From Prevotellaceae bacterium (GTDB taxonomy: Bacteria; Bacteroidota; Bacteroidia; Bacteroidales; Paludibacteraceae): a DNA stretch of 9,177 nt. The stretch is from positions 1-9,177 of the forward strand of contig JAIRTG010000190.1 in the NCBI GenBank assembly GCA_031255055.1. The letters run 5' to 3'. The translations under genes were made by a program, and so were the position numbers. The notes under the pieces were generated by a model. The model was given only the letters and a program-made list of their open reading frames with translations, was not told where the DNA came from and ran no database searches. Positions 1 to 5,005 of the stretch are shown here, piece after piece; the stretch's first letter is position 1, and each line of letters starts with the position of its first letter.

Positions 1-411
1 CATCAGCCACCGGCCCCTTTTCAGGAGCAACCGCCACCGGCACCTGTTCAGGAGCATTAGCCACCGGCTACTGTTCAGGAGCATCAGCCACCGGCTCCTG
101 TTCAGGAGCATCAGCCACCGGCGACTGTTCAGGAGCATCAGCCACCGGCTCCTGTTCAGGAGCATCAGCCACCGGCTCCTGTTCAGGAGCATCAGCCACC
201 GGTTACAAGTCAGGAGCATCAGCCACCGGCGACTGTTCAGGAGCATCAGCCACCGGCGACTGTTCAGGAGCATCAGCCACCGGCGACTATTCAGGAGCAT
301 CAGCCACCGGCGACTATTCAGGAGCATTAGCCACCGGTTACAAGTCAGGAGCATCAGCCACCGGCTCCTGTTCAGGAGCATTAGCCACCGGTTACAAGTC
401 AGGAGCATCAG
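1..411 (+). repeat. 27-bp tandem repeat array, about 15 units, coding
   Basis: A strict 27-bp period runs from base 1 to about 411 with no insertions or deletions; the core CAGGAGCAT recurs at each step. Most differences fall in two adjacent codons (for example GACTGT, TCCTGT, TACAAG), and one more is a TCA/TTA (Ser/Leu) switch. The GGTTACAAG variant recurs as an intact block in three units, which suggests whole units are copied or converted. All variants keep the protein frame. There is no spacer-like unique sequence, so this is not a CRISPR array. Confidence 0.95.
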
Positions 412-629
412 CCGTAAAGGGAAGTGTTGCTATGTGTGTTGGAATGCTTTCTCGTGCAAAAGGTTCTTTTGGGGCTTATATAGTACTCACGGAATGCGGG
501 TATATAGATAATCAATATTTCATAAAAGACGTAAAAATTGCAAAAGTTGATGGTACCACCATCAAAGAAGATACTTGGTATTTTTTGAAAGATGGTGAAT
601 TTACAGAGGCAAATGAAAATGATTATTGA
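3..629 (+). CDS. SATGxxSGA-repeat protein with conserved C-terminal domain, 5' end cut off by the window
   Basis: The reading frame is open from base 3 to the TGA at 627-629, giving 208 visible residues; the start lies upstream of the window. Residues 1 to about 137 are some 15 units of nine residues (S-A-T-G-x-y-S-G-A), where x is P, T, Y, S or D and y is F, C, K or Y. The rest is a compact tail (SVAMCVGMLSRAKGSFGAYI, then IKDVKIAKVDGTTIKEDTWY and an acidic end). Ser/Ala/Gly repeats with this period followed by a KVDG..I..DTWY..KDGEF tail form a recurring family of unknown function in Bacteroidetes and Firmicutes phage or accessory DNA (I recall it as DUF7666-like). By analogy with YadA-head-type repeats I infer a beta-roll or solenoid. 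The ATG at 432 would give only the tail; the repeats run into it without a stop, so the long frame is preferred. Function unknown. Confidence 0.8.
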   Translation, partial: SATGPFSGATATGTCSGALATGYCSGASATGSCSGASATGDCSGASATGSCSGASATGSCSGASATGYKSGASATGDCSGASATGDCSGASATGDYSGASATGDYSGALATGYKSGASATGSCSGALATGYKSGASAVKGSVAMCVGMLSRAKGSFGAYIVLTECGYIDNQYFIKDVKIAKVDGTTIKEDTWYFLKDGEFTEANENDY

Positions 630-657
630 ATTACGAAGTAGATAAAATTTAATTTTG
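626..657 (+). promoter_or_regulatory. Possible Bacteroidetes-type promoter ahead of the clamp-like gene
   Basis: TAATTTTG at 650-657 matches the Bacteroidetes -7 consensus TAnnTTTG exactly. A TTG at 626-628 lies 21 bases upstream, roughly where the -33 TTTG element belongs, although the match is partial. The site sits in the 104-bp gap after the repeat-protein stop and before the ATG at 734, so it could start the transcript carrying 734-2558. Such short matches also occur by chance in AT-rich DNA. Confidence 0.35.
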
Positions 658-733
658 GAGACTAAACAACTCTACGAGGGAGAGGGGAGCGGGTTGAAAG
701 CAAATGAAGTTAAATTAAAAAAAACAAGTGAAA

Positions 734-1387
734 ATGAAAGAATTAAATGATTTTTTATTAAATCTTTTTACGGGAGAGGACGAGTTTCGCCCGGCGATAT
801 TTTTCCCCAATCTGAAGGATGGCGTTGTGTATGCTACGGACACGCATGTGATGATAGCTATCCCTGAATATGAGTTGTCTCTGACTTACAATACGAATGA
901 AAATTTTCCGAATGCAAAAAAGCAGTTTGATGACTTTGAGGTAGCAAATAAGGATAGCGTCATCGCGAGGGTAGCAGATATTGCAAAGGAGCTGGTGAAG
1001 GCTCGAATACAGGTTGATAAGGCATCTGTCAAATGCGAAGAATGCGACGGCTACGGCAGAGTTGCGTGGGAATATTGCAACAGAAAAGATAAAACACATT
1101 ACAAGTACGAAGAATGCCCGGAGTGTGATGGCGAAGGAAGCATTGATAAAACGGCGACATTTGCGCGGATTCAATTACAAATGATAGAAGACGAGGAAAC
1201 TGGCAACCTCTGCGGAATTTCAATTGGGGAGCTGTATTTTCATCCGTTCCAACTGTACCGGCTTTTTATGGTGGCATTGTTGAAAGGATGCGAGACTATT
1301 GAGATTTTTTATGAAAGAGGCGCAATAGGCAAAACCGTCACTTACTTTGGAGATATTAAGGTACTGGTAATGAGATTAAGACATTAG
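734..1387 (+). CDS. Zinc-finger protein with sliding-clamp-like ends (hypothetical)
   Basis: 217 residues from the ATG at 734; an in-frame GTG at 728 would add two residues. Residues 17-45 (RPAIFFPNLKDGVVYATDTH and following) resemble the 'YATDGH.m.ri' strand of beta-clamp (DnaN-like) proteins, and the last 45 residues (FHPFQLYRLF..ETIEIFYERG..LVMRL) look like a second clamp-type beta unit. Between them are two DnaJ-like knuckles, C101-E-E-C104-DGYG and C128-P-E-C131-DGEG, 23 residues apart, which should bind one zinc ion. Proteins pairing a YATD segment with such knuckles occur in Bacteroidetes mobile elements. A DNA-binding or processivity role is inferred only. The stop is TAG at 1385-1387, with TGA two codons later overlapping the next ATG. 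Most of the opposite strand is also open here but shows no recognisable protein. Confidence 0.75.
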   Translation: MKELNDFLLNLFTGEDEFRPAIFFPNLKDGVVYATDTHVMIAIPEYELSLTYNTNENFPNAKKQFDDFEVANKDSVIARVADIAKELVKARIQVDKASVKCEECDGYGRVAWEYCNRKDKTHYKYEECPECDGEGSIDKTATFARIQLQMIEDEETGNLCGISIGELYFHPFQLYRLFMVALLKGCETIEIFYERGAIGKTVTYFGDIKVLVMRLRH

Positions 1388-1392
1388 GAAGT

Positions 1393-1497
1393 ATGAATTG
1401 TAAAAGTTATAGGAGCGGCTTTGAGTGCGCCTCGTTCGATGAAACGGAAGGTACATCCGCGCTGTCGTGTATGAGCTATTACGGATTGTGCGAGTAG
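1393..1497 (+). CDS. Possible 34-residue Cys-rich small protein
   Basis: The ATG at 1393 opens a 34-residue frame ending in TAG at 1495-1497. It fills the gap between the clamp-like gene (ends 1387) and the methyltransferase (ATG at 1500) almost exactly. Residues include C3, C12, C26 and C33 and a run of Ser, Thr and Glu; there is no signal peptide or membrane segment. No known family is recognised and there is no clear ribosome binding site. The tight packing is the main support. It may instead be leader sequence for the methyltransferase. Confidence 0.35.
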   Translation: MNCKSYRSGFECASFDETEGTSALSCMSYYGLCE

Positions 1498-1499
1498 CT

Positions 1500-2558
1500 A
1501 TGAAATCTCAACAATTGGATATACGGTTTCCCAAATTGGAATACACGTTTGCGGATTTTTTCGCGGGTGCGGGCGGGTTTTCGCTGGGGCTGATGCAGGC
1601 GGGAATGAAATGTATTGCCGCGCTCGAAAACGATGCAGACTCGCTGCACACGTACTGGAGCAATCTCTGCTTAAAGGGATGGAGCCACTTATGGATATCG
1701 AAAGAAAGGGCGGGCGATAAAAAGTTTGTAAAGAAACTTGGCAGCGGAGAAACAATGAACAGACTGTTTGACATCCCGTCGGACGATTGGCTCTCGAAAA
1801 CGGAACAGGTGTCTCCGTGTCTGAATTTGTTCGGCTATGATATAAACCAAATAGAGCCGGAACAGTTTATGAAAATGTGTTGCGTCCGGCCCGGCGACAT
1901 TAGGGTCTTTGTCGGTGGCCCGCCGTGTCAGGGATTTTCCACGAGCAACCATTTTCGAAATGAAGAAGACGAACGGAATCGTCTTCCGTTACGCATGATT
2001 TATTTTGCAAAGGTATGCCGTCCGGACTATGTGTTTCTTGAAAATGTACCCGGATTATTAACAGTAGGCAGGAAGGGGAGAAATTCCGAAAGTCCGTTTG
2101 TACTGTGGATACGCGAATCTTTTGAAGAGGCCGGATATGATATGACCTACCATGTGCACAATGCGGCGGATTACGGTGTGCCTCAAAACCGGAAGCGCTT
2201 AATATTTTCGGCCAACAGGAAAGGCGTCAAACCGTTTGAATTTCCTCACCCTACACACGGGAATACGGAGAATTTACAACCGTATGTAACCGTAAGGGAG
2301 GCCATCTTCGGTCTGCCGCCTCTCAAGTCGGGAGAAACTTATGAAGGCGAACCCTACGGATACGATCCTATTGAAGGCCATGTTATTTGCCCCTCCTGTC
2401 TTAATTACAATCAAAAAGAGCGCCAACAGTGCCATTATTGTAAAAGCGAACTGACAGGCGCAATCACCGGAGGCGTATTCAAGTATCCAAAAGCAGGATT
2501 AACACTAATAGACACAAAAGCAAGGATGAATCCGGAAAGGAAAGGGATATATTCCTGA
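1500..2558 (+). CDS. C5-cytosine DNA methyltransferase (Dcm family), C-terminally truncated
   Basis: 352 residues from the ATG at 1500. The frame also reaches a GTG at 1467, but family members usually begin shortly before motif I. Visible motifs: I DFFAGAGGFSLGL (19-31, SAM binding), II with ALEND (41-45), IV GGPPCQGFS (139-147, catalytic Cys143), VI ENV (181-183) and VIII QNRKRLIF (229-236). A VREAI..LP segment near 265-274 is followed by a probable zinc ribbon, C297-PS-C300 and C311-HY-C314. After that the protein ends within about 40 residues. Motif IX (around the target-recognition domain) and motif X (the GNAVP-type SAM-pocket strand) are absent, and no other frame downstream restores them. 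The enzyme would methylate cytosine in DNA, likely as anti-restriction or genome marking, but may be inactive or need a partner. The last 29 residues start with a segment duplicated 607 bp downstream. Confidence 0.9.
   Translation: MKSQQLDIRFPKLEYTFADFFAGAGGFSLGLMQAGMKCIAALENDADSLHTYWSNLCLKGWSHLWISKERAGDKKFVKKLGSGETMNRLFDIPSDDWLSKTEQVSPCLNLFGYDINQIEPEQFMKMCCVRPGDIRVFVGGPPCQGFSTSNHFRNEEDERNRLPLRMIYFAKVCRPDYVFLENVPGLLTVGRKGRNSESPFVLWIRESFEEAGYDMTYHVHNAADYGVPQNRKRLIFSANRKGVKPFEFPHPTHGNTENLQPYVTVREAIFGLPPLKSGETYEGEPYGYDPIEGHVICPSCLNYNQKERQQCHYCKSELTGAITGGVFKYPKAGLTLIDTKARMNPERKGIYS
2469..2513 (+). repeat. 45-bp direct repeat, copy 1 (inside the methyltransferase 3' end)
   Basis: This segment matches 3076-3120 at 39 of 45 positions without gaps. 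Here it encodes GGVFKYPKAGLTLID (methyltransferase residues 324-338), just where homology to the methyltransferase family stops. The differences are not confined to adenines, so it is not a diversity-generating template/variable pair. Confidence 0.85.
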
Positions 2559-2616
2559 TAAATAACGAATTAACATTGGCAGAAAAAATAATTGAAAATT
2601 CAAATATTAAATAATT

Positions 2617-3048
2617 ATGAACGAAAAAAAATTACAGCTCGTAACGTTCGAGCAGGCGAAAAGATTAAAGGAATTGGGGTTTGATTGGGAATGCGAAAAA
2701 TACTACAATTCTCATAATGAACTTTATGCTTGGAATAAAAATGCAGGAGAAAACCCTAATAGTTTTCCCCATTATGAAGGCGTTGCCGATTGTTTTTCCT
2801 CCCCTGCCGTTGCCCTCGCTTTAAAGTGGATGGAAGAAGAAAAAGAGATTATTAATGAAACCTTTACACAAACGAAGCACTTTGGACATGAATTTTGTTG
2901 GAGGTTTCGCGAAGACTACACAACTACAACAAGTGAAAAAGGATATCGTACTCGTATAACCGCCGAAAGCGCCTTGTTAGATGAATTATTAACAATTTTA
3001 GAAAATGAAAATGAATTAACAAAAGAGTATGAAGACAATCAAAATTAA
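2617..3048 (+). CDS. Hypothetical Bacteroidetes phage protein (VTFEQAKRLKELGFDW family)
   Basis: 143 residues from the ATG at 2617, stop TAA at 3046-3048. The opening LVTFEQAKRLKELGFDWECE, a central SPAVALALKWMEEEKEI and a closing AESALLDELLTILE match the pattern of a small protein family that recurs in Bacteroidetes phages and prophages and has no known function, as far as I recall. It is probably a soluble alpha/beta protein: no signal peptide or membrane helix, and an acidic Asn/Glu-rich end. The stop overlaps an ATG as TAATG, which hints at translational coupling to whatever follows. The start has no Shine-Dalgarno sequence, as is usual in Bacteroidetes; the 58 bases before it are AT-rich and hold nothing else recognisable. 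Confidence 0.8.
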   Translation: MNEKKLQLVTFEQAKRLKELGFDWECEKYYNSHNELYAWNKNAGENPNSFPHYEGVADCFSSPAVALALKWMEEEKEIINETFTQTKHFGHEFCWRFREDYTTTTSEKGYRTRITAESALLDELLTILENENELTKEYEDNQN

Positions 3049-3109
3049 TGGTCTCGAATGGGACTGCGAAAACGCGGAAGCGTATTCAGGCATCCAAAAG
3101 CAGGATTAA
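3029..3109 (+). pseudogene. Possible 5' remnant of a different small gene (IKINGLEWDCENA)
   Basis: An ATG at 3029, in a different frame and overlapping the end of the previous gene, reads MKTIKINGLEWDCENA and stops at TAA 3107-3109 after 26 residues. An N-terminus of the type 'IKvNGLeWDteN' is familiar from Bacteroidetes phage proteins that are normally much longer. It breaks off where the 45-bp repeat begins (3076). I infer a gene start cut off by recombination. A real 26-residue peptide remains possible. Confidence 0.4.
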
Positions 3110-3120
3110 CAGCAATATAC
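3076..3120 (+). repeat. 45-bp direct repeat, copy 2
   Basis: Second copy of the segment at 2469-2513, same orientation. Read in the methyltransferase-equivalent frame it gives GSVFRHPKAGLTAIY and then runs into TAG-TAA at 3127-3132. It lies at the junction between the NGLEWD gene remnant and the next small gene, so this is a likely past recombination point. Confidence 0.85.
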
Positions 3121-3131
3121 AAAAATTAGTA

Positions 3132-3341
3132 ATGAACATTTACGAACTTATCAGATATATCGAGGAAGGCACTAATCTCAGTCTTGAGGTTGGGTGGAAA
3201 TGGGAAAAGGTGTCGCACGGAAACGAGTGTAAGACGCTGATAGTAAAGTATAAAGGTTGTATAGGATATTGGCGTACCTACAAGTACCGCGACCCCAAAA
3301 AATTAAGGAAGAGTGTGTATGAATGGATTGCAGGCTTATGA
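3132..3341 (+). CDS. Small hypothetical protein (MNIYELIRYIEEG)
   Basis: 69 residues from the ATG at 3132, stop TGA at 3339-3341. The frame is open further up to an ATG at 3048, which overlaps the previous stop as TAATG and would give 97 residues. The shorter start is preferred because 3048-3131 is explained better, in other frames, by the NGLEWD remnant and the 45-bp repeat. The protein begins with an amphipathic helix (IYELIRYIEEG), followed by a Trp- and Lys-rich core (GWKWEKV, KYKGCIGYWRTYKYRD) and ends KSVYEWIAGL. The pattern suggests a small single-domain soluble protein. I recognise no functional family. Confidence 0.6.
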   Translation: MNIYELIRYIEEGTNLSLEVGWKWEKVSHGNECKTLIVKYKGCIGYWRTYKYRDPKKLRKSVYEWIAGL

Positions 3342-3459
3342 CCGTTTGTCCCGATATACGATATAGCACAATTAATTTTTTAAAAAAGATAAAGATTATG
3401 ATGATTACTATTTCGATGAATTTTATTTACAATATAAAACTTCTATACATATACGTCGG

Positions 3460-4494
3460 ATGTTTGATAAGATTACTATAAGGGCGAAGGTGAGCGAGGC
3501 GGAGTGTGGGCATTTTTCGGACGTGTATAATTTGAATAAGGGCATGAATCGGAATGGGGAGATTGTGCGCTATTATCGCGGTGATATCTCTCATTTCGAC
3601 GGTGTTAATATCGATATACGGTTGAGAAAACAAAAGAAGTCGTCGTATTATGAGCTGAAACTCAGCACGAGCCTGCATAAGTATTGGGAGAAGCGAAATT
3701 TCGGGGAGCTGCGGAATGATACGCTGTTCACGGTGTCGGCGGCGAAGGCTATTTTCAGTGATTTTCTGTTTAACAACGGCCTTGTTGCGGCCCGCGTGAA
3801 GATTACCTATTTTGAAATAGGCCTGAACCTGCCGGTGAATTATGACCCGCTGTCGTTTATAGAGCTGGTTCAATATGGTTTTTTTCTGGGCCGGAAAAAG
3901 AAGTACCGGGAGAAAACGATGTTTGTTGATGTTAATTATCGTATCAACCGTCAGAAGACGACGGAGAAACACAGGGATATGCGCAAGTATTATAAGATCT
4001 ATGATAAAAGCTGGGAGATGGCGGAGAAGAAGCGTCCCCGTCCGGTTGTCGGCGCACCTGTGGCGTCGGGCACTTCTGATGTGGTCTCGGGTGACGCCGA
4101 AGGCTTTGTCTTGCGGGTGGAGACGGTGTATAAACGGCAGAATGAGAGCGCGGACAGTTTTTTTTCGGATGAGAATGTGGAACGCCTGACTAAGCAGTTT
4201 TTTTTAGATTGGAAGGGTCTGTCGTTCTACCGCGAAGTGAAGGCCCAAAAGGGCACGCGCAAAAGCGAGGTTGAGCGTGCTCGGAAATTAATTAATATAG
4301 GGGCCGAGGAGTATTTGAAGGCAATAAAATGTGATCTGGATCAAAAAAAGATAACGGCTAAGCAATATAGAACTATCCGTGAGTTTATCCGCGATTTTAA
4401 AAAGAATGAGTTACGATTCGTAACCGTGATTTCTCCGCAGGAAAACGAGTATAACAGGGTGATAATGAGTCAGTTTGTTCAAACAAAAAGGTGA
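3460..4494 (+). CDS. Putative replication initiation protein, phage/plasmid gene II/X (Phage_CRI) type
   Basis: 344 residues from the ATG at 3460, stop TGA at 4492-4494. The start MFDKITIRAKV is typical of Bacteroidetes gene II/X-like initiators. LKLSTSLHKYWEKRNFGEL (67-85) fits the conserved strand-helix of that family. YYKIYDKSWEM (177-187) matches its K-x-Y-D-K block, which may hold the nicking tyrosine, and FVLRVETVYKR (216-226) matches the following LR-x-E strand. Between the last two is a Pro/Ala/Ser/Gly-rich linker (about 191-215), probably an insertion. The C-terminus is helical and charged. Proteins of this type nick an origin to start rolling-circle replication. No HUH motif is evident, so the mechanism is inferred. 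Two T8 runs (4159-4166 and near 4198-4205) lie in the gene. The structured gap immediately downstream suits an origin. Confidence 0.6.
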   Translation: MFDKITIRAKVSEAECGHFSDVYNLNKGMNRNGEIVRYYRGDISHFDGVNIDIRLRKQKKSSYYELKLSTSLHKYWEKRNFGELRNDTLFTVSAAKAIFSDFLFNNGLVAARVKITYFEIGLNLPVNYDPLSFIELVQYGFFLGRKKKYREKTMFVDVNYRINRQKTTEKHRDMRKYYKIYDKSWEMAEKKRPRPVVGAPVASGTSDVVSGDAEGFVLRVETVYKRQNESADSFFSDENVERLTKQFFLDWKGLSFYREVKAQKGTRKSEVERARKLINIGAEEYLKAIKCDLDQKKITAKQYRTIREFIRDFKKNELRFVTVISPQENEYNRVIMSQFVQTKR

Positions 4495-4510
4495 TGCCCA
4501 TATGGGCATC
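4493..4510. promoter_or_regulatory. 18-bp perfect palindrome over the replication-gene stop codon
   Basis: GATGCCCATATGGGCATC is fully self-complementary and shares its first two bases with the TGA stop of the replication gene. It has no T-run, so it is not a standard terminator. A dyad of this size could be a dimeric protein binding site or a cruciform next to an origin. Its function is unknown. Confidence 0.5.
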
Positions 4511-4577
4511 TGTAAGTATCTAAAAATAAAGAGATTGCAAAAGCGTTAAAATTCCGACAACTGATAATCAGTATAAT

Positions 4578-4619
4578 AAAAAAAGTTATGGCACTATATA
4601 GAGCCATAACTTTTTTTTT
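4578..4619 (+). terminator. Intrinsic terminator after the replication gene
   Basis: GTTATGGC (4585-4592) pairs with GCCATAAC (4603-4610) around a 10-base loop, and nine Ts follow (4611-4619). The As before the stem extend the pairing. This should end the transcript that includes 3460-4494. Confidence 0.85.
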
Positions 4620-4661
4620 GCTTACAGATTAACATTTATTTTTTTGACGTAGCTTGTCTTA

Positions 4662-4727
4662 TACGGCCCTGTGAAGGGGAGCGGGATGCAAATCCCGCTC
4701 CTTCAAGCGCCGTACCTGTCTTTTTTT
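4662..4727 (+). other. Strong GNRA-capped hairpin with outer stem, structured-RNA or terminator candidate
   Basis: The inner stem pairs 4673-4687 with 4692-4704 (13 bp with two bulged Gs) and is closed by a GCAA tetraloop. An outer 6-bp stem TACGGC (4662-4667) / GCCGTA (4709-4714) encloses it, and seven Ts follow from about 4721. The T-run starts some six bases after the stem, farther than in a textbook terminator. It could be a terminator, a small RNA or a replication structure. Confidence 0.5.
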
Positions 4728-4791
4728 ATGTTGCCGTTGATTCGGATTTTCGGCCGTTTATGTCGTAATTGTCGTATAATCAGTTGTTTGC

Positions 4792-4813
4792 TTATGTGAC
4801 GGTTATGTGACGG
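4792..4813 (+). repeat. Tandem 11-mer TTATGTGACGG x2 (iteron-like)
   Basis: Two exact, abutting copies (4792-4802 and 4803-4813) stand just before the 13-bp inverted repeat. Short tandem copies downstream of a replication initiator gene are typical of initiator binding sites; here that is an inference from position. Confidence 0.6.
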
Positions 4814-4816
4814 TTT

Positions 4817-4849
4817 CTCTACTTTAGACGGCAATTGTCTAAAGTAGAG
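4817..4849. repeat. Perfect 13-bp inverted repeat
   Basis: CTCTACTTTAGAC (4817-4829) and GTCTAAAGTAGAG (4837-4849) form a perfect stem around the 7-base loop GGCAATT. The end of the right arm, AAAGTAGAG, is repeated directly at 4851-4859. There is no T-run after it, so a nicking hairpin or operator is more likely than a terminator. Confidence 0.85.
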
Positions 4850-4859
4850 GAAAGTAGAG

Positions 4860-4913
4860 TTTAGTGATTAGTGTTTAGTGATTAGTGTTTAGTGAAGAGT
4901 GAAGAGTGATTAG
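4860..4913 (+). repeat. 7-bp tandem repeat array (TTTAGTG/ATTAGTG), about 7.7 units
   Basis: Units read TTTAGTG, ATTAGTG, TTTAGTG, ATTAGTG, TTTAGTG, AAGAGTG, AAGAGTG, then ATTAG. The array is AT-rich on + and ends at the foot of the next terminator. It may be an unwinding element of an origin or simply slippage-derived filler. Confidence 0.8.
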
Positions 4914-4942
4914 CCGACTCAGCAATGGGTCGGTTTTTTTTT
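4914..4942 (+). terminator. Intrinsic terminator
   Basis: CCGACTC (4914-4920) pairs with GGGTCGG (4927-4933), with one G-T pair, around the loop AGCAAT; nine Ts follow (4934-4942). No protein gene lies between this and the terminator at 4578-4619, so it may end an untranslated transcript from 4620-4914 or back up the first terminator. Confidence 0.8.
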
Positions 4943-5005
4943 CGTCCGTTGTCCGAACCTTGATTTTCCGGATTAGCTATCGAACATGCGTCGCTGCGCG
5001 ACTTG

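Larger units (their letters stand above)
4495..5005. other. 511-bp gene-free, structure-rich region, candidate replication origin
   Basis: No convincing protein frame is present on either strand. The region holds, in order, a palindrome, a terminator, a GNRA hairpin, paired 11-mers, a 13-bp inverted repeat, a 7-bp array, a second terminator and a small hairpin (GTCGC-TGC-GCGAC at 4990-5002). It lies between the + strand replication gene and a convergent minus-strand gene. The density of direct and inverted repeats next to a putative initiator supports an origin, but no known nick site is recognised. Confidence 0.4.

Noticed and set aside
1..411. CRISPR array
   Set aside because: The units abut with no unique spacers, vary inside the unit and stay in a protein-coding frame.
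1..417. TAG codons at 58, 328 and 382 replacing CAG in the repeat, apparently a recoded amber codon in a poly-repeat protein
   Set aside because: They occur only in frame 1. Frame 3 is free of stops and continues straight into a conserved C-terminal domain, where the same change is simply Ser to Leu.
2469..3120. Diversity-generating retroelement template/variable pair
   Set aside because: The six differences between the copies are not adenine-specific and no reverse transcriptase gene is seen.
3398..3481. 27-residue hydrophobic frame starting at 3398, before the replication gene
   Set aside because: It overlaps the replication gene start out of frame, lies in AT-rich DNA where such frames are common and has no supporting signal.
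3427..3972. Long open frame on the minus strand opposite the replication gene
   Set aside because: It mirrors a gene with recognisable family motifs, has no motif of its own and shows the Arg/Ile-rich composition of an antisense shadow.
4650..4715. tRNA gene, because GCGGGATGCAAATCCCGC resembles a T arm
   Set aside because: The loop would be eight bases, and no matching acceptor, D or anticodon arms can be drawn; a plain GNRA hairpin explains it.
4728..4799. 23-residue frame (ATG at 4728) in the gene-free region
   Set aside because: Very short, starts directly after a T-run, has no ribosome binding site and overlaps origin-like repeats.
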